Part shown: piece after piece, positions 17,679 through 26,794 of the stretch
How the letters are laid out: every line of letters begins with the position of its first letter
How positions within the stretch are numbered: the stretch's first letter is position 1
Source of the DNA: Chitinophaga pinensis
GTDB lineage: Bacteria > Bacteroidota > Bacteroidia > NS11-12g > UBA955
Reading direction: 5' to 3'
NCBI GenBank assembly: GCA_945888525.1
Contig: CAMDAF010000002.1
Span: forward strand, 1-64,000
Length of the DNA: 64,000 nt
Notes under the pieces: model-generated
The model's input: the letters and a program-made list of their open reading frames with translations, nothing else
Told to the model about the DNA's origin: nothing
The model's database searches: none
Made by a program: the position numbers and the translations under genes

Positions 17679-18956
17679 CTAATTTTTTTCTTCGTAAAGA
17701 ATTTCTTTGTCAACCACTTTAACGGCTATACCATCCTTAATCTTTAGATTTATGGCTTCGTATGGCGCTGTAATTACCATCACACCGGGCTTAATTCCTT
17801 CGGTTATTTTGATGTACTTGGTGTCTTGAATGCCCGTTTTAATTGCCTTCTGAACGGCTTTTCCATTTTCTACAATAAAAACCACTTCTTCTTTTTCTTC
17901 TGGTTTGTCTTTCTTTTCCTTCATTGTTATTGAAGAAACTGGAACTGCCAAAACATTAAGTTCTTGTTTGGTGTATACATGCACTGTTGAACTCATGCCT
18001 GGTCTAAATGGCATTTTACCGTTATTCTCCAGCATTATAGCTTCATATGATGAACGCAGAATTAATATCTTTACTTCATACTTTGTGACTTGATCGGTAC
18101 TCATTGCAGTAGAACTTTTAGCGCTATTGGCAACCTGGGTAACTATGCCTTTAAATGTTTTACCTAAATAAGCATCTACTTCGATTCCGGCTGAGTCTCC
18201 AACATCAATCCGCACAATGTCATTTTCGTTTACATCTACTCTTACCTCCATTCTGCTCAAATCAGAAATGCGCATCATTTCTGTACCCGCCATCTGAGCA
18301 GTTCCAACTACACGCTCTCCTTTTTTAGACACCAATCCAGTAATAACACCATCTGTTGGCGCTACAACACTGGTGCGGTTATACGTTTTCCCTGCTTGGC
18401 TAACACTGGCCTCTACCGATTCGGTATTGTATTGTGATGCTAGGGTTTGCTTTTCTGCAGCTTGAAGTTCTGCTCTAGACATTTCGTATTGTGCTTCGGC
18501 AGTATTATACTCTTGTTGACTGATTACTTTGTCGTTGAACAACTTCTTTTGCATTTCGAAGTTCTTCCTTTGCAATTCTACATTTGCTTTTGTTCGCGTT
18601 AACTGGGCTTGGATATTGGCAGACGATGCTTTTGCATTGTTTAATCCCGCCTTAGCTTGTTCCAATTGGGTTTGGTAAATATCAGGGTTGATGCGCACCA
18701 ACAATTGACCGCGTTTTACCGTATCCCCTTCTCTCACATACAAGTCAATAATTTCTCCCGATACATCTGGGCTTATCTTTACTTCATTTTCTGGATAAAT
18801 AGTACCGCTAGCCGTTACCTCTTCGGTTATACTTCTTAACTCAGCTTTTTCTGTAGCTACTTTAATTCCCTTATTGTCTTTTTTTGTGAAAACGGCCACA
18901 AGAATTAATAAAACTGCAACTGCAGACAGGATGATAATGATTTTTTTTGTTGACAT
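17679..18956 (-). CDS. Efflux periplasmic adaptor subunit (HlyD/MacA-like)
   Basis: This 425-aa protein has an N-terminal membrane anchor (IIIILSAVAVLLILVAVF), a lipoyl-like half motif (SGTIYPENEVKISPDVSGEIIDLYVREGDTVKRGQLL, read in parts), a long coiled-coil hairpin (residues about 90-190) and a second lipoyl half (NRTSVVAPTDGVITGLVSKKGE). This is the standard membrane-fusion-protein layout that bridges an inner-membrane pump to TolC. It lies 8 nt behind the tolC-like gene. No pump gene follows, which is unusual. Confidence 0.93.
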   Translation of the reverse strand: MSTKKIIIILSAVAVLLILVAVFTKKDNKGIKVATEKAELRSITEEVTASGTIYPENEVKISPDVSGEIIDLYVREGDTVKRGQLLVRINPDIYQTQLEQAKAGLNNAKASSANIQAQLTRTKANVELQRKNFEMQKKLFNDKVISQQEYNTAEAQYEMSRAELQAAEKQTLASQYNTESVEASVSQAGKTYNRTSVVAPTDGVITGLVSKKGERVVGTAQMAGTEMMRISDLSRMEVRVDVNENDIVRIDVGDSAGIEVDAYLGKTFKGIVTQVANSAKSSTAMSTDQVTKYEVKILILRSSYEAIMLENNGKMPFRPGMSSTVHVYTKQELNVLAVPVSSITMKEKKDKPEEKEEVVFIVENGKAVQKAIKTGIQDTKYIKITEGIKPGVMVITAPYEAINLKIKDGIAVKVVDKEILYEEKN

Positions 18957-18964
18957 GTAAGCGC

Positions 18965-20380
18965 TTATAAATTGATTGGATTGCCTTTGTAAAATTCTAA
19001 AATTAGTCCGCGAAAAACAAGTTCATATCTGGCTTGTATTTCATTGGATTGTGATTGCAATAAATTGTTCTTTGATTGAATAAAATCATATGAATTTGTT
19101 ACACCAGCATCAAAGCGCTTTTGTATGTAATCAAAACTCATTTTCTGTGCTTCAACATTGTTCATTGCCGCATCATGTTTTGCTTTAGCAGCATTGTAAC
19201 TGTTCATGGCTGAATTAATTTCATTCAGCAAATTGTTCTTTACTTTAAGCAAATTTAGGTCGCTTAAAGCTTCATTAATTTTTGCTTTCTGGATTTGATT
19301 CTGAACTTGAAAAGCATTGAAAATATTCCAACTCAAACTAATGCCTGCACCTTGCCCTAAGTTATCACTAATCTGTTTGTTGAAAGCCTTGGTACTTATT
19401 TGATAAGAAAATGTTGGCTGAACCACCGCTTCGCTACCGTTTTGGGTGTAACCGATAATTTGACTTCCAACAATTGTTGGATTACTGTAAATCTGAGCGC
19501 TCTGTGAATACACGGTGCTTAAGGAGCCAAACAACGCTATGGTTGGAAACATGCTGCCTTGTGTTGTGCGGGTTTGGTATTTGGCCGCCTCATTCTGCAG
19601 CATTGCAGACTTTATTTGAGGCATATTTTCTAAGGCAATTTGGTACAACTCATTCACTGAAAACGCATTTGAAATAATGTCCATAGAGACCACTGGCATA
19701 CTTAAATTCAAATCTTTATCATTGCCCATTTGCAACAATGTTTTTAAATTCAACATCGATGCATTCTTAGCATTTATTGCCGTTACCACATTGTACTGCT
19801 CATTGGCCAATTGTGCCTTTAAGCTTAAAAGACTGCTTAGATCTGCAGTTCCAGCATCTACCATTTTCTGAGCTTTAATGACACGCTGTTTAGTGGTTTC
19901 AACTTGAAAGTTCAAATTTTTAATGTTTTCCTCAGATTGTATAGCCTGTAAAAAAGCATTGGCTACATTCAATGCAATTTGGTTCTTAATGTTATAAATA
20001 TTCTCTTGCGCTGCCTTTTGTGTGGCATTGGCAAGCTTGATATTGTTTTGCGTTTGAAACCCTCCAAACAAAAGTAAATTGGCATTCAAACTGAAGTTAT
20101 TAGAGCGTATGGTCTGGTTGCTAAATTGATTGGTGAATCTATCAATACTTCTTCCAAATTGATAATTCTGACCGGCGTTGGCCGATAAACTTGGTAAAAT
20201 ATTGGATTTACTTTGCTTAAGGTCTATGCTAGAAGATTCGCTGTTTAAAACAAATTGCCTAACATCTAAATTATTCATCCATGCATACTCTATGCATTGC
20301 TTTAGACTAAATGTGTTGACTTGCCCATTAAGTATAAAGCAAACAATCAAAAAGCTAGGTAATATTAATTTACGAATCAT
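18965..20380 (-). CDS. TolC-family outer-membrane efflux protein
   Basis: The 471-aa product has a signal peptide (ending ILNGQVNTFSL) and two TolC-type repeats of long helices with barrel strands between them (FSLKQCIEYAWMNN, NAFLQAIQSEENIKNLNFQVETTKQRV, YQIALENMPQIKSA). FDAGVTNSYDFIQSKNNLLQSQS is a typical OEP motif. It should form the outer-membrane duct for the adaptor encoded next. The ATG at 20380 is preceded by a TAAATTTG box. Confidence 0.93.
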   Translation of the reverse strand: MIRKLILPSFLIVCFILNGQVNTFSLKQCIEYAWMNNLDVRQFVLNSESSSIDLKQSKSNILPSLSANAGQNYQFGRSIDRFTNQFSNQTIRSNNFSLNANLLLFGGFQTQNNIKLANATQKAAQENIYNIKNQIALNVANAFLQAIQSEENIKNLNFQVETTKQRVIKAQKMVDAGTADLSSLLSLKAQLANEQYNVVTAINAKNASMLNLKTLLQMGNDKDLNLSMPVVSMDIISNAFSVNELYQIALENMPQIKSAMLQNEAAKYQTRTTQGSMFPTIALFGSLSTVYSQSAQIYSNPTIVGSQIIGYTQNGSEAVVQPTFSYQISTKAFNKQISDNLGQGAGISLSWNIFNAFQVQNQIQKAKINEALSDLNLLKVKNNLLNEINSAMNSYNAAKAKHDAAMNNVEAQKMSFDYIQKRFDAGVTNSYDFIQSKNNLLQSQSNEIQARYELVFRGLILEFYKGNPINL

Positions 20381-20399
20381 ACAGTTCAGGAATATGGGT

Positions 20400-20407
20400 C
20401 AAATTTA
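20400..20407 (-). promoter_or_regulatory. Promoter -7 box TAAATTTG of tolC-like gene
   Basis: Minus-strand TAAATTTG matches TAnnTTTG 19 nt upstream of the start at 20380. No good TTTG is present at the -33 spacing. Confidence 0.4.
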
Positions 20408-20509
20408 GACCAATAAGGTATAGGACTTGCATTACTTCGATAAAATTCGGTGTGAAACGATAAAAAACTTAGTTTAAATTACGAATTCAGAAAAAAAGTT
20501 CAAGTTTTC

Positions 20510-21973
20510 TTAAGGCTTAACAAGCCCCGATACAATTTTCGCACTGAGCAAGCACAAAGGTATGCCACCGCCAGGATGAACACTGCCCCCGCAAAAATAC
20601 AATCCCTCAATTGAACCACTGAAATTGGCATGTCTAAAAAAGGCTGACATCATATGGTTGCTGCTGCTGCCGTATAAGGCCCCTCTGTATGAAGAGGTTT
20701 TACTTTCTATACTGCGTGGATCTAATATGGATTCATTGCTTATAAATGCATTAAAGTTTACGCCTAATAAACGAGATAGTTTTGCAAGGATGTTTTTGCG
20801 GGTTTCTGCAACAATTGTATCCCAATCTTGGCCTTCGTTTGCCGGTACATTCACCATAACAAACCAATTTTCACATCCCTCAGGGGCATCGTCTTTCTTG
20901 TATTTCGAGCTAATATTGACATAAATTGTCGGATCATCTCCAACGGTTTTATCTTGGAATATTTTAGAAAATTCCAATTCATAGTTTTCGCTAAAGAAAA
21001 TATTATGCAAGTCCAATTCAGGAAATTCTCTAGAGATACCCCAGTAAAAAATCAAAGCGCTGCTGCTCGATTCAAGATGCTTAACCTTATTTGGCGTCTT
21101 CACATTCGGCAATAGATATTTGTAAGTTGGACTTATATCCATATTGCTAATCACTAAATCTGAATGCGTCGCCGTTCCATTTATTTTAACACCGTAAACT
21201 TTATTTTCCTTTAACAATATCTCTTCAACTTTCTGATTGTATACAAACTTCACCCCTTGACGCTCTGCCAAAGAAACTAGGCTATTGGTAATGTCTACCA
21301 TTCCCTTGATCGGAAAATAGGTTCCATATCCAAATTCTAAATGCGGAATAATATTTAAAGTGGCAGGCGCTTTGTATGGATTGCTGCCATTATAGGTTGC
21401 AAAGCGGTTGAAAAATTGTATGGTTTTTGGATTTTTAAACGTTTTAGAATTCACTTGATTCATGGTGTTAAACATTTTCAAACGCCATAAATTCACTATT
21501 CCCCTGAGTCCTTTTTTATTTAAATACGTACTCAATTTATGCAAAGAATTTTCTAAAAAAACCGGCTTCGTGATGTCATACATTTTAGCACTGTTTTTTA
21601 AAAACCGCATAAGCACCTTCTTATCTTCCCCTAATTGGGTATTCAATAATTCTGCAAAATCATTGGTGTTTGTGGGACAAGTAAAACGGGTGCCATCTTC
21701 AAAAAAGTAACGACAACCATCATCAAGCTTACTGTAATTAAAATGATCGCGGGGATTTTCGCCACACAACTCAAACAATTCATCTACAAACATTGGCATG
21801 GTGAACAAGGATGGGCCGGCATCAAAACGGTAATCCCCTTGTTGAAAACTACTCAATTTGCCACCAGGATAGTTATTGGCTTCATACACCGTAACACCAT
21901 AGCCCAATTTACTCAACCTAATAGAGCTAGCTATTCCAGCTATTCCAGACCCAATAACAATACAAGTACGCAT
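20510..21973 (-). CDS. crtD: Carotenoid desaturase, CrtD-like (phytoene desaturase family)
   Basis: The 487-aa flavoprotein has an FAD Rossmann motif at the N-terminus (VIGSGIAGIASSIRLSKLG) and the phytoene-desaturase-family C-terminal GLYFCGGSVHPGGGIPLCLLSAKI. YRFDAGPSLFTMPMFVDELFELCGENP is close to what I know of flavobacterial CrtD, the 1-hydroxycarotenoid 3,4-desaturase, rather than CrtI. No other carotenoid gene is in the window, so the substrate rests on similarity. The family is certain, the subfamily likely. Confidence 0.8.
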   Translation of the reverse strand: MRTCIVIGSGIAGIASSIRLSKLGYGVTVYEANNYPGGKLSSFQQGDYRFDAGPSLFTMPMFVDELFELCGENPRDHFNYSKLDDGCRYFFEDGTRFTCPTNTNDFAELLNTQLGEDKKVLMRFLKNSAKMYDITKPVFLENSLHKLSTYLNKKGLRGIVNLWRLKMFNTMNQVNSKTFKNPKTIQFFNRFATYNGSNPYKAPATLNIIPHLEFGYGTYFPIKGMVDITNSLVSLAERQGVKFVYNQKVEEILLKENKVYGVKINGTATHSDLVISNMDISPTYKYLLPNVKTPNKVKHLESSSSALIFYWGISREFPELDLHNIFFSENYELEFSKIFQDKTVGDDPTIYVNISSKYKKDDAPEGCENWFVMVNVPANEGQDWDTIVAETRKNILAKLSRLLGVNFNAFISNESILDPRSIESKTSSYRGALYGSSSNHMMSAFFRHANFSGSIEGLYFCGGSVHPGGGIPLCLLSAKIVSGLVKP

Positions 21974-22085
21974 AAAATTAAAGCAAATAAAACGATAATT
22001 TGTTTTACTCCATGCACAATTTAGGAAAAGAAAATATGGATTTAAAAATGACCCAATAGAGTTTCTTCATTTAAACATTATAAAT

Positions 22086-22093
22086 TACATTTG
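22086..22093 (+). promoter_or_regulatory. Promoter -7 box TACATTTG of VWA gene
   Basis: TACATTTG matches TAnnTTTG and ends 6 nt before the ATG at 22100. It supports that ATG over the track's TTG at 22091, which lies inside the box. Confidence 0.5.
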
Positions 22094-22099
22094 CAAAAC

Positions 22100-24169
22100 A
22101 TGCAATTACTTCTATCCTACCCTTGGTGGTTTGTCGCCATCTGTCTTCTGGCAGGGTTTGGATACGCATATTTACTTTACAAACCTCAATTCAAACAGCG
22201 GCCATTTAAAACAATGGCGGTTCTTCGTTTTTTGAGTGTTAGCCTCTTATGCTTTTTCTTATTGGGCCCTGTGCTGATACAATTGCTGAATGAAATTCAA
22301 AAACCAAAGATTTTAATGGTGCTTGACGAATCTGAGTCGATTGTAGCCAATAAATATGCAAATTATTACAAGAATGCGTTTTTGCAAAATTGGTTAAAAA
22401 CCAATGAAACATTAGGAGATGACTATGAAATAGAATTCTTAAGTATGGCAAAGGGCCTAAAATTTTCCGATTCTATTCACTTTAATCAAAAAAGAACCAA
22501 CATCAGTCAAGTATTCGATTTTGTAAACAACACCTATGCGAGAGAGAATATTGGAGCAGTAATATTGGCCACCGATGGGATTTACAACCAAGGGAACAAT
22601 CCCATTTATAAATCTCTCAATAAAAACACGATTCTTTACACCATCGGCCTGGGTGATACCATCTTGAAAAAGGATTTATTAATTAAAGAAGTCAACAACA
22701 ATGCCATCGCTTATTTAAACAATCAATTTCCAATAGAAGTATCTATATCGGCAAACGACTGCATCAATGGTTCATCCAATTTAAGTTTAACCTGTGAAGG
22801 CAAAACACTTTACAATTCCATCATTAATATTAACCAGAAAAACTTTTTCAAAACAATAAACATAACGCTTTTAGCAGATAAGCCAGGCACTATGCACATT
22901 GTTGCCAATTTGAGTCCCATTGCTGGTGAATTTTCAAATGCCAACAACCGTAAAGACATTTTTATTGACGTAATTGATGGACGTGAAAAAATACTTTTGG
23001 CCTATCAAACCACCCATCCAGATATTGGTGCCATTAAAGAATCCATTCAATCAAATCAGAACTATGAAGTAAATGCCCTCTCATTACCAGAAATTAAATT
23101 GTCCGATTTAAATCTATACAGTGCAGTAATATTGTATCAAATTCCTGGCAAAAACAGCAATTCTAAAGACTTAATTAGCGCCATTAAAAAACTACAAATT
23201 CCAATTTGGTGCATCGTGGGGAATCAAACAGCAATTGAACAATTGAGTTTAATTAACAATACCGCCAAAATTGACAAGAACCAAGGCAGAATAAACGAAA
23301 GCCAAGCACTATTTAATACTGATTTTACAGCATTTACGCTTGAGCCAAGCACCGTTTCAAGCATTTCTGACTTGCCCCCTTTAAATGTGCCCTATGGTTT
23401 TTACAATGCAAGCATCGGAACCGAATCATTGCTTTATCAAAAAATTGGTCAAGTAAACACACAAACGCCTTTATGGACTTTCAGCAATCAGAATGGAGAA
23501 AAGACGGCCTATTTATTTGGTGAAGGATTTTGGCGTTGGAAATTGTTTGATTTTGTAAAAAACGAATCCCATCTCGCAAGCAACGAATTGGTAAGCAAAA
23601 CAATTCAATACCTAACTGTTAAAGAAGACAAACGAAAATTTAGAGTATACCCATTAAAAAACGTGTACGAGGAAGATGAATCCGTAAAATTCCTTGCCGA
23701 ATTATACAATGCAAGCTACGAACCAATTAATACGGCAAATATCCAATTGAATCTTACCGATGCCAACAAAAAAATATACAATTACAACTTCAGTCCTATT
23801 GGAAAAACATACCAACTGGATTTAGGATTTTTAAATCCTGGAATTTATACATACAAAGCCAAAGCAAGCGGGGTAAATGAGGTAATTACGGGCAAACTAA
23901 TCATAAAACCCTTGCAAATCGAATTGGTAAATACCAAAGCCGATTTTGGATTGCTCAGGGAAATGGCAAAAAACAATGCCGGACAATTTTACACAGCCGA
24001 AAAATTTGAAACTTGCATAGAAGATTTAAAGAAAAACAACAGCATTACCTCGGTTTCATACAATGAGAAAAGACCAGACGAATTAATTAATTTAAAATGG
24101 ATATTCTTTTTACTGTTGTTTATCATTTCTGCAGAATGGTTTATTAGAAAGTACGAAGGAGCCAACTAA
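22100..24169 (+). CDS. Membrane-anchored VWA-domain protein
   Basis: The product is 689 aa from the ATG MQLLLSYPWW; the track's TTG start overlaps a promoter box. Two N-terminal membrane helices (residues about 9-27 and 40-63) precede a von Willebrand A-like domain with the MIDAS-type motif DESES at 76-80 and ATDGIYNQGN further on. A long extracytoplasmic beta region follows, with a last membrane helix near the C-terminus (WIFFLLLFIISAEWFI). The topology resembles BatA/BatB-type proteins, but no Bat partner genes are nearby. It ends in TAATG with the radical SAM gene, a strong sign of coupled expression. Confidence 0.8.
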   Translation: MQLLLSYPWWFVAICLLAGFGYAYLLYKPQFKQRPFKTMAVLRFLSVSLLCFFLLGPVLIQLLNEIQKPKILMVLDESESIVANKYANYYKNAFLQNWLKTNETLGDDYEIEFLSMAKGLKFSDSIHFNQKRTNISQVFDFVNNTYARENIGAVILATDGIYNQGNNPIYKSLNKNTILYTIGLGDTILKKDLLIKEVNNNAIAYLNNQFPIEVSISANDCINGSSNLSLTCEGKTLYNSIININQKNFFKTINITLLADKPGTMHIVANLSPIAGEFSNANNRKDIFIDVIDGREKILLAYQTTHPDIGAIKESIQSNQNYEVNALSLPEIKLSDLNLYSAVILYQIPGKNSNSKDLISAIKKLQIPIWCIVGNQTAIEQLSLINNTAKIDKNQGRINESQALFNTDFTAFTLEPSTVSSISDLPPLNVPYGFYNASIGTESLLYQKIGQVNTQTPLWTFSNQNGEKTAYLFGEGFWRWKLFDFVKNESHLASNELVSKTIQYLTVKEDKRKFRVYPLKNVYEEDESVKFLAELYNASYEPINTANIQLNLTDANKKIYNYNFSPIGKTYQLDLGFLNPGIYTYKAKASGVNEVITGKLIIKPLQIELVNTKADFGLLREMAKNNAGQFYTAEKFETCIEDLKKNNSITSVSYNEKRPDELINLKWIFFLLLFIISAEWFIRKYEGAN

Positions 24170-25146
24170 TGCGATTAATACTTAAAAACAAACCGGTATT
24201 GTGTAACTATTATGTTACATACCGCTGCAATGCAAAATGCAGCTTTTGCGATATTTGGGAAAAGCCTTCTCCCTATGTTAATTTTGATAATGTAAAACAA
24301 AACCTCAAAGATTTAAAAAGACTCGGTGTTCAGGTTATTGATTTTACAGGGGGCGAACCATTGCTGCATAGAGAGTTGCCACAGTTTTTAGACTATGCCA
24401 AAGAATTGGGATTTATAACCACTGTAACGACCAACGCGCTCTTGTATCCTAAAATGGCTGAGAAGCTTAAAGGAAAGATTGATATGCTTCATTTTTCTTT
24501 AGATTCTCCAGTTGAATCAGAGCATAACGAAAGCAGAGGGGTTGCATTGTTTAAGCAATTTTTAGAGTCCATTGAGATTGCCAAAAAGATTGGGGAAAGA
24601 CCAGATATTTTATTTACGGTCTTTAGCCACAACATCCATCAAATTGAGGAGGTATATCAGACCTATTGCCTTCCAAACAATTTCATGCTCATTTTAAATC
24701 CAGTTTTTGAATACAACGATGTCGGTTCTAAATTGGATGCTGAAAGTTTAGAAATTTTAGAACAATGGGGCAAAAAGAAATTGGTTTACCTCAACCAAGG
24801 ATTTATTGAGCTAAGAAAAGATGGAGGAAATCATATTGAAAAATCAATTTGTCGCGCAGGAAGTAGCAGCATTGTCATTTCTCCGGAAAATGAATTGGTT
24901 TTGCCTTGTTACCACCTCGGGCTTGAAAACATTCCAATAAACAACCAATTATATTCTATTTGGAACAAAGAAACCGTTCAGGAATCAATCAAACTTGAAG
25001 GCAAACATGCGGCATGCGAAGGATGCACAATTAATTGTTATATGCAAACCTCCTTTGCAACTGAAATAAGCAAATATTGGCTATCAGCCTTGCCCTCGAC
25101 CTTAAAGTATAACCTTGCAAAGGGTACTTGGAAAAACTTAATCTAA
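24169..25146 (+). CDS. Radical SAM protein with SPASM-like C-terminal cysteines
   Basis: The 325-aa product has the radical SAM cluster motif CNAKCSFC near residue 18 (CxxxCxxC), then TGGEPLLHRELP and a TIM-barrel layout. C-terminal cysteines (CRAG, LPCYH, CEGCTINCY) look like an auxiliary Fe-S cluster site of SPASM type. Such enzymes modify peptides or small molecules; the substrate is unknown. Its start overlaps the stop of the VWA membrane protein in TAATG, and its stop abuts the convergent nbaC. It was not matched to a named subfamily. Confidence 0.88.
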   Translation: MRLILKNKPVLCNYYVTYRCNAKCSFCDIWEKPSPYVNFDNVKQNLKDLKRLGVQVIDFTGGEPLLHRELPQFLDYAKELGFITTVTTNALLYPKMAEKLKGKIDMLHFSLDSPVESEHNESRGVALFKQFLESIEIAKKIGERPDILFTVFSHNIHQIEEVYQTYCLPNNFMLILNPVFEYNDVGSKLDAESLEILEQWGKKKLVYLNQGFIELRKDGGNHIEKSICRAGSSSIVISPENELVLPCYHLGLENIPINNQLYSIWNKETVQESIKLEGKHAACEGCTINCYMQTSFATEISKYWLSALPSTLKYNLAKGTWKNLI

Positions 25147-25680
25147 TTACAAAAATTTCGGGTCAGTTTCCATTACATGGCCACAGGCCTTGCAGGTACG
25201 CAAATCTTCATTGCTGTAATAATCTCTAAATCTAGGTTGAAAATCGTTCTCAATATCTTTCAATTCAAAGTAAGTTGAGTGCAATGGGTTGTTGCATTTT
25301 TCACAAAACCACAACAATCCATCGGTAAAGCCTTTTCCGGCGCGAACGCGCTCAACAACTAAACCCAATGATCCTTCTGATCTGGTTGGAGAGTGTGGAA
25401 TCTTGCCCGGCAACATAAACATATCGCCAGCTTTTAATGGAACATCCACAGGCTTGCCATCTACCTGCATTCTAACATTAATTTCGCCCTCTAATTGATA
25501 AAAGAATTCTTCCGTTTCGTTGTAATGGTAATCCTTTCTTGCGTTAGGGCCAGCAACAACCATTACGATAAAATCGCCAGCACCAACTGTAAGATTCTTA
25601 TTGGCCACAGGTGGTTTTAACAAATGACGGTTCTCTTCTATCCACTGATTAAAATTAAAAGGGGGGTTAATATTTGCCAT
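25147..25680 (-). CDS. nbaC: 3-hydroxyanthranilate 3,4-dioxygenase
   Basis: The enzyme opens the ring of 3-hydroxyanthranilate in kynurenine-pathway degradation or NAD synthesis. It is 177 aa. Cupin metal ligands are visible: His52 and a following Glu in DYHYNETEEFFYQLEG, and His96 in PGKIPHSPTR. The C-terminal rubredoxin-like CEKCNNPLH ... CKACG binds a second iron in bacterial forms. A TACTTTTG promoter box precedes the ATG. It stands alone here; the other kynurenine genes are outside the window, apart from a RidA-family gene at 50.7 kb that may or may not be related. Confidence 0.94.
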   Translation of the reverse strand: MANINPPFNFNQWIEENRHLLKPPVANKNLTVGAGDFIVMVVAGPNARKDYHYNETEEFFYQLEGEINVRMQVDGKPVDVPLKAGDMFMLPGKIPHSPTRSEGSLGLVVERVRAGKGFTDGLLWFCEKCNNPLHSTYFELKDIENDFQPRFRDYYSNEDLRTCKACGHVMETDPKFL

Positions 25681-25684
25681 GTTT

Positions 25685-25692
25685 CAAAAGTA
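25685..25692 (-). promoter_or_regulatory. Promoter -7 box TACTTTTG of nbaC
   Basis: Minus-strand TACTTTTG matches TAnnTTTG and ends 4 nt before the nbaC ATG, suggesting a nearly leaderless transcript. Confidence 0.45.
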
Positions 25693-25882
25693 TGAAAAAA
25701 AATATTAATGCGCTTACTATTCAGAAAATGATGTTAATCAAGTAAGATTCATTTCATTTTCAATCGTTTAATTTGATTTGGAGAGAACAAAAGTCAAAAA
25801 AATTTCCAAAGATTTCATTTTTTTATCCCCGTTTCATTGTTTTGATTACATGAAGTTGATATAAAAGTCTCATATTCGCAGA

Positions 25883-26761
25883 ATGAATGAAGAAAACATG
25901 GATGTACCTTTAATTAATGTTAGACAAGTATTTTACGATAAAAACCCGAAACTTGCTAAATTTATTCCAGGATTTCTATACAAATTTATTGAAAAAGTAA
26001 TCCACCAAGACGACTTAAACCGCATGCTCACAGCTGCAAAAGGAAAACAAGGTGTCGATTTTGCTCGATCTTGCTTTGATGAAATTGGGGTGACCATCAC
26101 GTCCAAAAACATCCACAATGTGCCAACTACCGGCCGATTAATACTGGCCGCAAACCATCCATTGGGTGGCTTGGATGGAATGGGTTATATTAGTGAAGCT
26201 CACAGAATCAGACCTGATGTTCGCTTTTTGGTAAACGACATTTTGATGAATGTGAAACCTCTTCAAGGCATATTTCTTGGGGTAAACAAACATGGCGGCA
26301 ATGCTAAGCCATCATTGCTGGCGGTTGAACGCCAATTTGCATCCGATGGAGCAACTTTGATTTTCCCGGCAGGCATGGTTTCTAGAAAACAAGCAAGCGG
26401 GCAGATTATGGATTTAACATGGCATAAAAGTTACATCACTAAATCGGTTAAATACAGAACGGATATTGTTCCTACTTTTGTTGAAGCAGAAAACAGCAAA
26501 CGCTTTTACAGAGTGGCACAATGGAGAAAGAGACTTGGCATTAAACTCAACATAGAAATGATGCTTTTGCCTTCTGAAATGTTTAAACAAAAGGGCAAAA
26601 CAATTACGATTCACTTTGGCAAGCCAATTCCAGCTTATTTGATTAGACACATTGGTGAGCATCATAAAATCGCAAATGCAATGAAACATTTTGTATACAC
26701 ACTAAAAGACAATCCGGAAGGTGACTTCGAAGAATTTTACCACAAATTCAAACAAAGATAA
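25883..26761 (+). CDS. glsA: Lysophospholipid-type O-acyltransferase, GlsA-like
   Basis: The 292-aa product has the acyltransferase motif NHPLGGLDG (His92, Asp98) and FPAGMVSRKQ, typical of PlsC-like enzymes that act on lyso-lipids. The very next gene is a GNAT-type N-acyltransferase, the pairing known for glycine (N-acyloxyacyl amino acid) lipid synthesis in Bacteroidota, where GlsB makes the N-acyl amide and GlsA adds the O-acyl chain. The symbol follows that pairing. The His-to-Asp spacing is one residue longer than the classic HX4D. No membrane helix is obvious. Confidence 0.8.
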   Translation: MNEENMDVPLINVRQVFYDKNPKLAKFIPGFLYKFIEKVIHQDDLNRMLTAAKGKQGVDFARSCFDEIGVTITSKNIHNVPTTGRLILAANHPLGGLDGMGYISEAHRIRPDVRFLVNDILMNVKPLQGIFLGVNKHGGNAKPSLLAVERQFASDGATLIFPAGMVSRKQASGQIMDLTWHKSYITKSVKYRTDIVPTFVEAENSKRFYRVAQWRKRLGIKLNIEMMLLPSEMFKQKGKTITIHFGKPIPAYLIRHIGEHHKIANAMKHFVYTLKDNPEGDFEEFYHKFKQR

Positions 26762-26794
26762 TTTTTATAAATACTTACCGAATACAATCGACAA

